The notes: generated by a model from the letters alone, not told the origin. A stretch of DNA of 64,000 nt from Syncephalis plumigaleata (GCA_025201365.1 JAIXMF010000005.1:558001-622000), one strand, 5' to 3'; shown: positions 34,186 to 46,702, counted from the first letter of the stretch. Numbers and translations: made by a program.

Positions 34186-34313
34186 AACGTATTTATGAGT
34201 GAAAGTAAAATATAAAAAAAGCGTTTGTAGACTAGTTGGGCGCGCGTACCACGCCTTTCTCCTCCTCTACTTTCCTACATTAGCACTTCACCCTTCTATT
34301 TGTTAACTGCAGC
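34186..34313. promoter_or_regulatory. Compact bidirectional promoter
   Basis: Only 128 bases lie between the start codons of two divergent genes, so both transcripts must start inside this stretch or in the other gene's leader. It contains an A-rich tract, a GC-rich GGGCGCGCGTACCACGCC core at about 34238-34255 and a pyrimidine-rich tract. The factor binding it is unknown. Confidence 0.55.
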
Positions 34314-36108
34314 ATGTTTCGTCCTAAACCAAAGCCGGTACAGAAACCGCCTAGATTCCCTAAAACACTTGCTGAACTAGGATTTCAACTGCTCGATGAG
34401 AATAAACCCTGCGCACCATAGCTGGTGAGTGGACAAGTGCAAGGGAATACGTAAGGGATACGTATATTAACGCAGGCTGACTAGGGAAACCTTTCAAATT
34501 CAGAGTCAAACCCGATGACAAAGAATACAATGAGAGACATATGATAGCGGTGGCCAGTAAGTGTTCATGTATATATATATAGAGTTTGTATAGTCTAGCA
34601 AGTAGATATATAACCGTTGAATGATAGAGGCAGTCGGTAAAGAAGTGAAGCTACATTTACAAAGACACTATGGCTTTTGTCGAATTAACTTGCCATTGAA
34701 CGTATCCGACGATGAGCCACACTCGTTCATTTATCATAGGTATTTTTATTGCGATGATCATCGAATATATACATCTGTATTAATATACATGTATGTGTAT
34801 ATACATATAGCCAGGACTACATGTATAATACTGACAAATTATTGGTATTAGTACCGGAGCGACTCAATCGGTAATTTTTTGATTATTATCATGTAATAAT
34901 GTATTGTATTATATTCTAATAATATCAATATATACTAGGGTTGGACAATGGGATCGACGCTATCTATTTGACGTGAGCGTACGAGTAAGTGATTCGCGTT
35001 TGAATAATGTAATTAGATGATAACTGTACTATTGTTAGAATGGAGCAATGTTCAGTTATATCGAGCAGGCCACCAGTGAAGGCTATGCAGTATTAATCAC
35101 GAATCCAAGCACGAACTACTGGCGTAATGGTCGTAGTCTGGTAAGTGTCGACTAAACTAAACTCAGACGGGATATTATCAAGTCTAATCGATAATACTAG
35201 GCGTATCCACCCTATAATAAGGAGTATACAGAAATACCAGGTATGTCAACTTGACAGATGAATCTATTGGCTAATATTCGATCATTAGACAATGAAGATG
35301 GTCCGGAACATGTTAAAACGGTATTTCGCGATATTATCCCGTAAGCTAAATAATTACCATATATATATACATGCATGCAAATACTGATTATCGATCAGAT
35401 TGTCACCGGCCAAGACCATCAATATTGTCGCTGTAGGCTATGGTGGTCATTGTGTTACGGAGGCTTTAGGTGAATTCTGTAAGTAACAATGCTAGACTCG
35501 TGCATTACAACGATATTGACTGGGTTGAACAAGACGACGTATTCCAAGAGCGTGTTACATTTATCAACACATTAGATTCGCAACATTCCTCGGATTCACT
35601 ACCGACTAATAAATGTAAAATCTGGCTAAGAGAGGTTAGTCGATGATATCAACAATAATTGTAATACATCTAATATTGAGTACATTTAATTTCTTTGCTA
35701 GCACACGCTCAACTGGATCAATTCTAATAAACCACGATGCACTGAGGTTAAAGATGAACGGTTCGGTTGTTGCTGCTTGGCTATAGGTGAGCTAGTAGAT
35801 TGTTATACGACAAGTACATAGTAATAATAATTATTATCATTATTAGGCCAAAGAAGAATAGCATCTATGACGATGAGCAACGCAAATTGGTATTCCAATC
35901 GTTTAACGGACAACTGCAAATACTAGAGGATGACGAGGACGATGTGGAGGTGGCGACCATTTACACCGATAATGAGCCGGTGCACGTAGATGACGCATTG
36001 ATGGAAGCTGCAAACGAGGCATCATCCACCGCAACATTAACTGTCCTCGAGGATAATGAGCACTTGCCTACTACTGCCCCGGCAGAAGCTGGTGAGAATC
36101 AAGAGTAA
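34314..36108 (+). CDS. ARB2A / FAM172 (Arb2-domain) protein; two frame slips
   Basis: Alpha/beta-hydrolase-like Arb2-domain protein of about 374 residues in twelve exons: 34314-34424, 34485-34556, 34628-34739, 34811-34870, 34939-34984, 35039-35140, 35201-35240, 35289-35340, 35399-35478, 35534-35634, 35702-35786 and 35847-36108. It matches the animal FAM172A and fission-yeast Arb2 layout: FPKTLAELGFQLLDENK, GKPFKFRVKPDDKEYNERH, DKLLVLVPERLNRVGQWDRR, GYAVLITNPSTNYW, SPAKTINIVAVGYGGHCVTE (the nucleophile-elbow position reads VGYGG, lacking the usual Ser) and RVTFINTLDSQ. Arb2 works with Argonaute in heterochromatin in S. pombe, and animal ARB2A affects splicing. The acidic C-terminus is a variable tail. 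One-base slips lie near 34405 and at the 35786/35847 junction. Confidence 0.85.
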
Positions 36109-36389
36109 ATATAAGCTTCTTTTTTTTCTGTAAATAAGCCAAACTACCAGGAGAGCCAAATTAAAATAATTACTAGACCAATGAAACGAACAATAAGTGT
36201 AGTAAACGTTTTATTTCATTTCATTAGCATTGATGTATATTGTAACAATTAGGATATACAAATATAATAACGTATAATACAATTATTGATTACAAGTAGG
36301 AAAGAACAATTTTATTACTATTGTTGTTGTTAATCCATAATATTCATATGAACATGAGTTATCGTGAATATTTTGCGTTATTTTTATCA

Positions 36390-37601
36390 TTAATCGTACT
36401 CGGCCGATTTAGTGGCATTGGTCTTTTTAGCATGATCACAGAGTATGGCATTGCCTGAAGGCACGCATTCTGTGCCGAGAGCACACTTCATGGTATGAAG
36501 ATGACCACCCGCACCACATACGGTGAATTGACTCGAATCGACGCAGCGATACTCGCCTTCCTTGCAACTACCACCGGTGGAGGCTGGTGTTGTACCAGTT
36601 GGCGCTGGTGTCGCGGTTGACGATTCCTCGTTTTGTGGCGTGGTGGTGGTACTATTCGTTGTAGGGTAGCTCGAAGTTGGTGTGGGAGTGGTGGCTCTCT
36701 TTCGGTGATGTGATGATGATGGCTCGGTATCCGGTGATGATACAGTTTCGGGCGATTTGGAGGGTGGATAACTCGATTTAGGTGGGGATACCGGGTCTGC
36801 ATCAGGTGAAGGAGTAGGACTATCACCGCTGGGTGCTTGATCACTTGGTGATGGTGATGGTGCTGACACCGGGCTAGGAGGAGTGTTGGGTGTCGTTGTC
36901 GGATAGCTTGGCTTGAGTTCTGGTGCCGGTGCAGGTTGTGGCGTTGCGCTGTTGTTATCATCGCTGGCAGGAGTGGATGAGCCACTCGCGTAACCGTGAT
37001 ATTCTGACGAGCTGCCAATAATTTGACGCCCACTTTATCGGTGCCAGAGCCCCATTCGGGAACGGTGGGTCCACCCAAAATGTTGGCCACAAGCATCTTG
37101 GGACCGGTTACCTTGCCATCGGACACGCCTTCAATGGCGATATCCGCGCAGTTCATGTAGTATTCGCGAACACCCGTCGCATTAATCCAACTCCAGGCGA
37201 AGATGGCATTCTTGCAACTTGGTGCGGTGTGGGAATCTGCACACTATACGTGCTACTAGCGATGAGACATTGTTGAGCACGTCTTTAATGACGACAAATG
37301 TCTTGCCGCCGTCGTAAGAAAGCGAGAACTGACAATGGCCACCGTTGTGTTTGGCCTCGCCCGTAAGTACCACGTCGACGGATGACCGGCCTTGTACGTG
37401 CCTACAATGGCTCCAGCTGGTTTTCCCTGGCAAATGCATGGGTGGGACTCTTGAGGTTGTAGTCGGCATGAGACTTGTCGGGACCGTACAAAGAGCCGCG
37501 TGGTGGTGGCTTCGACATCTCGATATGGGCACTGGCGGAGTGAGCTGCCAGCAGCGATAATAGGAGGCAGCAGGAACGAAAGTACAGATAGAGCGAAACA
37601 T
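36390..37601 (-). CDS. Chitin-type lytic polysaccharide monooxygenase (AA11-like) with CBM19-like domain; about six frame slips
   Basis: Secreted copper enzyme that in its family oxidatively cleaves chitin, about 405 residues. After a signal peptide the mature protein starts at the essential copper-binding histidine (HIEMSKPPPRGSLYG). The second histidine lies in EAKHNGGHCQFSLSYDGGKT, and the conserved end of the catalytic domain is FAWSWINATGVREYYMNCAD. A Pro/Ser/Thr-rich linker follows, then a Cys-rich CBM19-like domain (CKEGEYRCVDSSQFTVCGAG, then CALGTECVPSGNAILCD). Reading the whole protein needs about six moves of frame between 37.58 and 37.00 kb, each as if one base were missing. Conserved residues survive in every segment, so this is either very recent decay or a poorly resolved assembly patch. 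Likely used on fungal or arthropod chitin; substrate inferred from CBM19. Confidence 0.8.
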
Positions 37602-39672
37602 GGTTGTTGATGTTGTTGATGTTGTTATTCTTTCTTCAAACGAGTATAAACAAATAAAAACAGTAAGTGACCGGCACTTAAGAGGAATAACACCGCTAAA
37701 GGAGAAACAAGGAGTAGGTGATAGTGGCTAGAAGCGCAGTGGGAGAGAAAGTACAAACGATAGAGGTTTACACAGAGAGAGGAGCGAGAGAGAGAGAGAG
37801 GAGAGTCAACGATCAACGTTGAATTGATAAGGTAATAGAGATAGACTTAGCGAACAAGTGAACAGATGCTTAATCAAATGAGGAGATACCACGGGATAGG
37901 GACCCTTTTAAATTGTTTACTACTACTCCTCACTTGGCGGCCTGGCAAGAGCCTATGCACATGCAATGTCGTTTCATAGACGTGTTACACTAGGCAGGCG
38001 TATAGCATGGCGCCGTCTATCATATGTCATGTATCAGAGTTACAGACGGGGTGCAGTCATTCGTGTGCCACAGCATATTGGCCAGCAACAATGTGACTGA
38101 GCAATTCAATGATGAGTTGCAATAATCACCTCGAGTAGAAATGAGAACAAAGCAACAACATACTAGTTATGAGTGTGTGTGTGGTATGTGTGTACACAGC
38201 ATAACTCATACCGGTATGTAAGTGTGCATTTACGCGTGAATTGAATGAATGAACGGATGAACAAGCGTGTATCATCATTGTTGCTGTTCAAGTTGGAGAC
38301 TCCTCTTCAATGTCATGAATGCTCACTAGTAGGATTCATTATGAATGATGCCTAACACTATTATCCTTGACTACATCTCCCCCTTGTGATCTACAACAAG
38401 ACTACTATGATTCAATTGTTAATGCTACAAGTATGCTCAATTATATTGTTCATTATAACTCTAATGAAATATTCATATTCATATAACATATAATAGTCTA
38501 TAGTATAGGTAGCAATATATATACATGATGTATCACTATTCTATCATCAAGCATCATACAAAACGACCATTGCAACTTATCACAGGGGAGAAATGCTAAT
38601 AGAGGAAGGAGCATCACGGGAACAAGGATGAGGAAGCTACCACTCATGAAGAGAGAGAGTGTGTGTGTGCTTCGTCCACATGAGTGTGCAAGCAAGCAAA
38701 CAACAACGCAACTTGACTTGCATGTATATGATGTTGATGTATGGTGTGTATGCGCGACTTGCTTCAATAAAAGTTCGGATGCAGTGGTAGCACAATGTCG
38801 TACGTGTCAACGCAGAATGTCGATTCTTTCACGCTAGCAGTGAATGTGCCAGCACTCGCTGTAAAAGGCGATCAATCATCACTAGATACGCTTAGTGTAT
38901 ATTGCCAATAATCATCTCATATTCATGTCCTTTCTTCTTGTAACGATTAGAGAATGTCAAACAAACAACAAACAAAAGAATAAGAAGGCATTCGATCAGT
39001 GTCGTCTAAGGTTGTCACAACAAAGAAGTTGAAAGTAAACCAATCGTTCCACGGTAGTCCGGTTATTTTGTGCAGATGCATCTGCCGCGAACAGGTAAAG
39101 TCATGACACCGTGTACTTCCCTCCATCAACATGAAGATGCATCCTTCATCAGCAGCTTTTGATGGCCATTTCGTGACAACGTTCAACGCAGTAATAAACG
39201 GGTTTATTTTCAGTTTTATTTATACAATCACTACATTAAACTGCACGATAGTGATAAGCAAGTGTAAATGAACGGGCATCTCCACGAATAGAATGGATGT
39301 ACGAATGAGAGACGAGAGTGGGGAAGACACACACACACATGCGCATTCACACACACAACGCGAGAAGATGGGGAGAGGACCGATCATAGGAGCGGGAACT
39401 GTCCAGACCATTCATCATCATTATCATCCAACCATATCCCTCGCTTACTTGCGCACCCATTCACTCATTCACTCACATAAACAGAAAAAAATGATAGCGA
39501 AAGGGAAGGAGGGAGGGGTGAGGGGTGAGGGCTCGGCTTGTACCGGACGCATGGCCCGACTTTTCGTAGCCCATAGCCCAAGTAAGTCCCGCCACATCTT
39601 ACCACGACTTCAACCTTTCCATTCTCTTTCTTTCTCTTTTTCTTTATCGAACTGATTCTCGACTCGTATAGC
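37602..39672. other. Intergenic region, no gene seen
   Basis: About 2.1 kb between divergent genes. It holds GA tracts near 37772-37805, GT tracts near 38170-38195, TATA-rich stretches and GT/AC microsatellites near 39325-39355. Several open frames of 60-130 codons occur on both strands, but all have repeat-driven composition and no splice partners. I see no gene. Confidence 0.55.
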
Positions 39673-41212
39673 ATGAGTGCTGTAAGACAACCGCCTAGCG
39701 TATGGCAAGAGGAGGAAACCTCGGCCCTTATTCGTTTGCAGTCTGAAGTATGGTCCGAATATGAATCGGACCGCGCCATTCAAGGTGGCAGGTGGAATGA
39801 AGTGGCGCGTCGACTGGCACTTCTCAATGTAAGCCAGCAGCCTCGTTCGCGTAAGCAATGTTATAACAAATGGGTACGAATGCAAGAAAGTCAGACCAAC
39901 AAAGAGGCCAGGTAAGTGTGTGCGCGTGCGTGCGTTTGTGTGTTTATTGTTTTTTCTTGTTTTATTATTGCTACTATGTTGTTGTTGTTGTTGTTGTTTT
40001 CTAATCAAACCGTGTTATTTGTTTAGTGAACGAAATGGAAACCCACAGTCTGAAGCCGAGTATCCTGCCGTATTCCGTAATACTGATACAGTCAATTCCG
40101 AGTTAAACAATGTTATGCGTACATCGCGTAGTCCTCAAATTAGCAATGATGGTAATAGCAGTAGCAATAATAGTAATCATGATAGCGATGAAGACAGTAT
40201 TATGCTACGCATCAATAGTCTGAGGTAAGCATCCATGATGAAATGTGTACATTCACAGGAACTCATGCAAGCATGTTTGCTATTTTTTCTTTTCTTTTCT
40301 TTTCTTCTTAAAAATAGCACACCCAACAGCGCACCCAGACGCAAAGGTCCACGGGATGGCGTGTCGACACCCAAAGCGAAACAGCAACGCATCAATGATT
40401 GGACCAAGGACACAAGCATGTTGATTGACTCGCGAGATTCGCACTCGACCACACCGCCTGATCCACGAAACGACACGCCCACCAATCGACATCGATCGTT
40501 CGCGCCCATGATATACACGGAGGAGCGATACGCGGAACATGAGAATATAAACGGTAAACGCCCTTATCAGTCAGTGAAATCACATAGAGACTCACCATCC
40601 GGTATAGAGTGTCGCGAGTGTGCCTACGGTCCAACCCCGAAACCCCACGATTCTCGTCAAGCCTATTACTGTAACGGTGATTATGATCACAGGCCTATGA
40701 ATAAACATGATCATTTACCGTTGTCAAGTCAACAGCAATCGCAATCGCAGCAGCAACCATTACAACAATCGCAGTCGCTGCCACTTCCACCAAGATCACA
40801 ACTATCAGTACCGATGCATCAGTCGCAGCACCACCAATCGTCGCCATCATTGCTGTCGTCGAGTCAGGGGTATCAAGTCCTGGCCGAGGCCTTTCAACGA
40901 GAACAGGAATTGGTAAAGGGTCTGATGGCGCAACAGCGTGTCGATATGGAAGAGTTACAACGCACCCATCGTGATCATTTACGTGATATCATGCAATTGC
41001 AAACGCAATTCACGAGTGAACTCAAGGCACGCGAAGAAGCGTATCGCATCGAGCAGAAGAATCGCGAGGATGAGTATCGAAGTAAGGAGCAGGAACGGGA
41101 GACACGCTGGTGGCAAGCTCTAGATGAACGAGATCAACGTTTTGAAAAACTCTTCAATGAGCTACTTAAAACCATGAATGGTAATAATGACAATAACAAA
41201 CAACAAGAATAA
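39673..41212 (+). CDS. Myb/SANT-like (trihelix-type) DNA-binding protein with C-terminal coiled coil
   Basis: Predicted nuclear DNA-binding protein of 443 residues in three exons: 39673-39911, 40027-40224 and 40318-41212. The N-terminal domain reads VWQEEETSALIRLQSEVW, then GGRWNEVARRLALLN, then RSRKQCYNKWVRM. That is three helices with the spaced Trp residues of Myb/SANT-like (Myb_DNA-bind_4) domains. A low-complexity Ser/Asn/Pro/Gln-rich middle follows, then a long charged helix (LAEAFQREQELVKGLMAQQR onward, with heptad-like Glu/Arg/Leu) that should form a coiled coil for dimerisation, as in many trihelix factors. All introns are GT-AG and the frame is intact. Targets unknown. Confidence 0.8.
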
Positions 41213-42281
41213 CAAACAACGATAACAACGATAAAACATAGATTGTGATCACTTTATTGAATAAATATAACAGTTATTAAAATAGAACTTGTCGTACTAA
41301 ATTTATTTCTTATATATCTTTTGTTTCATAATCAATTCTAATGATTACAACTTGCAAACAGGTATCCATTTGTACGTATACCATTTTGGAATAATACTCG
41401 GCTACATGCGACCTTGTAGTCGTGCTGGTAAGAAGGTAAAAATTTGACCCGAATGCATTATAATGTCGCCTACACTGTCCAATGACATGGATGTATCTCT
41501 TATCAGCAGCTATTTATCCGTCCAAAACCCGTGCTATTATTAAATATAACACATCATCTGATGCGGTACTGATGCCATCTGAAACCATGTATCCGTAGAT
41601 ATGGCTTACAAGTTATCGTTTACACTCCATGGAGCAGGTTTGAAAACATGATATCGTGTTCCCGTAAACTGAATGTCAAGGTAGAAATAGATGATGATGA
41701 TGATGATGATAGAGAAGGTGTGCGTGTTTCTCATTCACTATCTCTCTCTCTCTCTCTAGGTGTGTGTGTGTGTGTGCACTCGTCCCCTTTTGCATTAATG
41801 AAATCATACTCCTGATGTACACAACTCATGATCTACGAGGAGGCTTATTGTTACCACACCGTAAGGACTAATCCCGGCTGCTTAATTGTCATTAGTAACC
41901 TGTGCACACTCATTGCCCGTTTAGGCATGTGATCCAATGAAGTAATGTGCGTGTGCAGTTAATAATAACAACAATATTAATAGCAATAATAACAATAATA
42001 ACAATGTTGTTGTTGCTGATGAATGCTGAATGATGGTAACATTTAAATAGACGACATGCAGCCTAAATAATTCATGCGCCGACAACCTTGATTCATTCCG
42101 TTCGATTCATTTAACATTTACTTAACAGCCATATATGCAAATACCATTACCATAAATATATCGCATCGATTTTCATTACCTATATTCGTATTTACTTTTT
42201 ATAGTAAGGACTACTATTTCATTTCATTTCATTTTTTAACTACGCACGCTATCCTGCACACTATTATCGACACGCATCGGT
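41213..42281. other. Intergenic region between two plus-strand genes
   Basis: About 1.07 kb. It contains a GAT array near 41690-41711, adjoining TC and GT tracts near 41740-41778 and AAT-type repeats near 41965-42005, and no convincing gene. It should carry the 3' end of the Myb-like gene and the promoter of the sulfate permease. Confidence 0.6.
41260..41265 (+). terminator. Candidate polyadenylation signal
   Basis: AATAAA about 50 bases past the stop of the Myb-like gene, within AT-rich sequence. A plausible position for 3' end formation. Confidence 0.4.
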
Positions 42282-45128
42282 ATGATGTTCCAGCTCAAGC
42301 TATGGCAAGGAGGCGCTACAAGCAGCATAAAACGCTATGTCCAGCAACGACTGCCAATTGTCGGCTGGTTACCCTATTACCATCGAAGTTGGTTTACGCG
42401 GGATATTGTGGCGGGATTCACCATTGGCGTGATGATTGTACCGCAAAGCATCGCCTATGCACGTCTCGCCGGTCTACCCGTGGAATACGGGCTTTACAGC
42501 TCGATGGTGGCCGCGGCAGTCTACGCGTTATTCGGTACCGCGAAGGATATCAATGTAGGGCCTACCGCCGTGTTATCGCTCTATACCGGACAAGGTCTTC
42601 ACCAAATCATTCGGGATCATGCCGAGTTGAACACACCCGCGCATATGGTCGCACTGGCCTCTATGATGGCCCTTCTCACAGGTGGTCTGGTAACCTTGCT
42701 GGGATTATTGCGAATCGGTATTCTCCTTGACTTCATCTCGGCCCCGGTAGTCGTGGGATTCACGTTTGGGGCTGGGCTCGACATTATGCTCACACAGATA
42801 CCGAAACTATTGGGTGTAGCCGGTGTCAACACTAACGAGTCATTCTTCAATACTATCTACGAGTTGGCAAGACGGCTCAAATCCATATCGGTACCGAATC
42901 TTGCCGTAGGTCTCAGTGCCACGATAATGATATTGTCACTTAAAGCGATCAACGACCGATACGGTTCACGATATAGGATAGCGCGTATCGTGGGCATCGG
43001 TCGTATCGCCATTATAGTCGTGCTCTACACGCTAATATCCTTTTTAATCGCGGTGGCCGGTCATGGCGACAACGAGGAAACGGGTCAACGCCATCCGTTG
43101 TACATTCTACGTCACGTACCACGCGGATTGCCCATGCCATCGATGCCATCGGCGCATGGTGTACCGGTACAACAACTGCTCGTTGCATCTATACTTCCAT
43201 TCTTACAAACCATGATTGAACATATCACCATGGCTAAAGCGCTAGGTGAGTGAAAGGAATAGTAATGTAGTAACGACTACTAAAGTGATATAACACGTTT
43301 ATTAGGTCGTATCAATGGTTACACGGTTAATTCTAGTCAAGAGATGGTGGCACTCGGCTTCTCCAACATGGCCACTTCGTTCTTTTCCGGATTCGGTGTC
43401 ACCGGTGCCATGTCTCGATCGATGATGGTGGCGCAGATGGGAGCTCGTACACCGTTGAATAGTATATTTCCAACATTCGTAGTATGCGGATCCTTGCTCT
43501 TCTTACCGCCTGCCTTCTACTATATTCCGGATTCATGTTTGGCGGCCATTATCACTACAAGTGTATTCGGGTTAATGCGTGGTCCGCGTACTTTTATTAA
43601 GCTTTGGCGAATCAATCGTAAGTAACAGTAGTAATAGTATCGTGTCATTGAGTAGACATACTAGTATTTACACTCGGCACTTGTTGTTTCCCCTATTAGC
43701 GGTCGATATGATTACATGTTTGGCGGCATTTATATTCACGGTGCTATTCAACATTGCCGTAAGTAGTAGAGTGTGATCATCAATGCATCATACAAGTAAT
43801 AGCTAGCTAATAAAAAACCCTCCTAATTACAGATCGGTATCGGTGTAGCCGTGGGTCTCTCGCTCGTACTTATGCTCTACAAGGTTGCTCGGCCCGATTG
43901 CATCCTACTGGAGCCATGCGTCGACAATCCCGATGTCTACGTTGATCCATCGCTGCCTGATGTCGTCACCAAACCGCCACCACCTGGTATCATTATATTC
44001 CGTGTTGAGGAGGCCATCATCTTTCCTAATGCGCATTACATTCGACATCGACTACTAAAGGTGGTGCATCAAACGTGCGCATCCGGTAAACCGCCGGTGA
44101 CACTTGAAGATGAAATGTGGTGTGACGTGGGAACAGCAGCAACAGCAGCAGCTAAGAAACAAGATTTAATTACTAATAGTGCGTGTAATTGCAATAACAA
44201 CAGTCATCATGATGACGATGACGACGATGGAAATGGTGCATCGAGCAGTAATCGATTTTCTAAATTACGACGTTTATTCCAACGTCGTCGTCGTCGCCGC
44301 CGTCGTGATCAGCGTTGTACTCATGAGAATAATAATGCAGAGATGGAATCGCAATCAGCACATAAACGTACACCCAATACTACCATCGATCCGAGTCATT
44401 ACACGCAACGTCGTAATTCATTAAGCATCGTATCCATAGAGATGGATAACGTTGATCCTAATAAGATAAATGATGATTTGACACAAGCTAAAAAGGTAGA
44501 ATCGAATCAGCATGGTTCATTTGTCAGAGAGGACGAAGCCATGAGTTATATGGAAAATAATGGTAAAAATACCTGGACTGGTCGTTCAGAAACACGACCT
44601 CTAATCAAGGCGGTTATCATGGATTTCAGTGCGGTCAACAATATCGACGCTAGTGGACTACAAGTGCTACTGGACTTGAAATCAACCATCAGCGAGTATG
44701 CCGGTAATCCTACCTCTTATCCATTCCAAATGCATTTTGTATCGGTGAAGAAACGGGTACTGCGCGTACTTGAACTTTCAGGCATTACCAATACTGTGCT
44801 ACCAGTGCTAGAAGATGAGCGTGTAGAAGAGGTGTTCGAGCAGAACAAGTCCTCCACTAGTAATGATCAAGTGAAGCAGCAACATGCTAGTTTGACAAGT
44901 GTCGAGGCACACACTGATCCAAACTTGAATCAAGCCATTTCCGATGAAGAACAACAGCATAATCATGGTCCTATCACTGGTATTACTAATAATATTCCAA
45001 TTGCTCGACCCATAGTAACACAGGATCAACGTCTAGTGCATCTTAGCATTGCGGATGCAGTACGAGAAGTGTTGAGACGTCATGAATTGCACTTGAACAA
45101 AGAGCATGAAGTGTCGAATACTTGCTGA
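42282..45128 (+). CDS. SulP-family sulfate permease with interrupted STAS domain
   Basis: Plasma-membrane anion transporter (SLC26/SulP), 876 residues in four exons: 42282-43245, 43306-43617, 43700-43758 and 43833-45128. The SulP signature is clear: PYYHRSWFTRDIVAGFTIGV, then PQSIAYARLAGLPVEYGLYS, and later VALGFSNMATSFFSGFGVTG. In fungi these proteins take up sulfate with protons. The STAS domain begins near residue 495 (PGIIIFRVEEAIIFPNAHYI) but is split by an insert of about 150 residues, with an acidic His/Asp run followed by a run of eight or more arginines (44284-44312). It resumes at RPLIKAVIMDFSAVNNIDAS near residue 700. The insert is a likely site of regulation. Two possible ATGs are adjacent (42282 and 42285). 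Intact frame. Confidence 0.92.
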
Positions 45129-45415
45129 ATGAATATCGCTAGCACCACATACATAAATACATTAAACAAACAAACACAAACAAACAAACAAACATAATAG
45201 TAATGATAATCAGTCATCTACCAATGTATAATAAATAAATGACATGACAAATGTTTACTGTATTCATAATGGAGACTCATGATATGATTACTGAAAGACG
45301 TAAGAAACAGATCATCCTATTAACATAGAGTGACATTTCTAAATGAACGTTAACAAATTGACGTGTATATGTATATATATATATGAATGAGAGTGCGTGT
45401 GCGTAATTGATATGC

Positions 45416-46702
45416 TTATAAAATACCGCCATCACTACCGTTGAAATCTTTGTGCAATGCCTTGATGGCATCAATGGCACCGAGTACACAGGCAAACAAG
45501 CCAATGGCCACTATTAGGAAACACCACGCGAGTGTAATCTTTCTAACGGACCACCAGCCGAATAGACGCAAATAGCAGAATATAGGCAATACGAAAACGA
45601 TCATACAGTTGGCGAGCGCGCCTAATAGTGCCATAAAGTCGCCAAAGTATGGTACGACCATTGCTACCACGGTTAGTAGGCACACGGTGGTGGTACGAAT
45701 GGCGGCACGATAAATAAACTCCTTGACCCGACCTAGACGAGCCACATTGACACTGAAACGATTTTCTACATCGAGCGAGAACGAGGTAATGAGAATGGGC
45801 GCAGCCAGCAATACGTGGATCGTAATTAGAATGATCGCGCTGGTGGTGGCGGCACCTTTTGGTAGATTGTCGAAGATGGGCGATTTCGTCTCGTGACCGT
45901 AGGCCAAGTAGCCAGGCACGCAAATGACAAAGTAGATCAGACACGTGGTGAGAATGGCGGCACCTAATACGCGAGACCACGATTTTGGATGACGCATCGT
46001 TGCCTCGACGTGTGGATACACGACATTACCACCGAATGAGAATGAAATCGAAGCGAGAGCAATGGCAAGTTGCGATGGATTGACGAACGAATGCTCCTTG
46101 GCTACATGATTGGGTTGCGATAATTCGATACCAGACAATGTGGCGGATACGATCACTACTACGATAGTGGCAATGGTACCGAAAGCCGATAGGATAGCCG
46201 CTTCCTTTAGTGTTTTCACGGCAATCACTGGTAGTAGTACGACGGCACCGGCTACGGCAATCCAGGCACGTTCACTCAGGGGACTACCGGCACTGGATGC
46301 AGCGAGTAATTTATAGGTGTTCGATCCCACCAACATGATATAGATACAGCCTACTCCCAATAAGATAGCGTAGTTGAAGAACATTACAATCCATCTGCCT
46401 GGACGACCGAACGCCGCCTCACCGACATCGCCGTAGCCTGTGAGACGACGACCAGGGAACACGTAGAGACAGCGAATCAATAGATTACCGGTGTAGATGG
46501 CCATTAATGCCGATAGGGCAATGAGAATGAGACCGATCCAACCGCCTTGATGCAAGGCGAGTGGCAGTTGTAGCGTGCCAGTACCGGCGATAACGCAAAT
46601 AATGTTAAAATACGCGCCAATACTGGAGCTAGTGCGTTCATGTCCATGTTGTCCGTTGGCATCGCTGGCCTCTAGTGCTTCATCGTAGTCCTTGACGGAC
46701 AT
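45416..46702 (-). CDS. AAAP-family amino-acid transporter (Avt-like)
   Basis: Multi-pass amino-acid/auxin permease family transporter, 428 residues from this ATG and about 11 TM helices, one exon, intact. TM1 carries the family motif YFNIICVIAGTGTLQLPLAL, and others include YGDVGEAAFGRPGRWIVMFF and SFSFGGNVVYPHVEATMRHP. In yeast such Avt proteins move neutral amino acids across the vacuolar membrane. Upstream of the ATG the frame stays open for roughly 45 codons and reads like a real cytosolic tail, including IPAVESPPSYR, but I find no start codon there. An upstream exon is possible and the true N-terminus is uncertain. It is tail-to-tail with the sulfate permease gene (287 bases). Confidence 0.88.
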   Translation of the reverse strand: MSVKDYDEALEASDANGQHGHERTSSSIGAYFNIICVIAGTGTLQLPLALHQGGWIGLILIALSALMAIYTGNLLIRCLYVFPGRRLTGYGDVGEAAFGRPGRWIVMFFNYAILLGVGCIYIMLVGSNTYKLLAASSAGSPLSERAWIAVAGAVVLLPVIAVKTLKEAAILSAFGTIATIVVVIVSATLSGIELSQPNHVAKEHSFVNPSQLAIALASISFSFGGNVVYPHVEATMRHPKSWSRVLGAAILTTCLIYFVICVPGYLAYGHETKSPIFDNLPKGAATTSAIILITIHVLLAAPILITSFSLDVENRFSVNVARLGRVKEFIYRAAIRTTTVCLLTVVAMVVPYFGDFMALLGALANCMIVFVLPIFCYLRLFGWWSVRKITLAWCFLIVAIGLFACVLGAIDAIKALHKDFNGSDGGIL

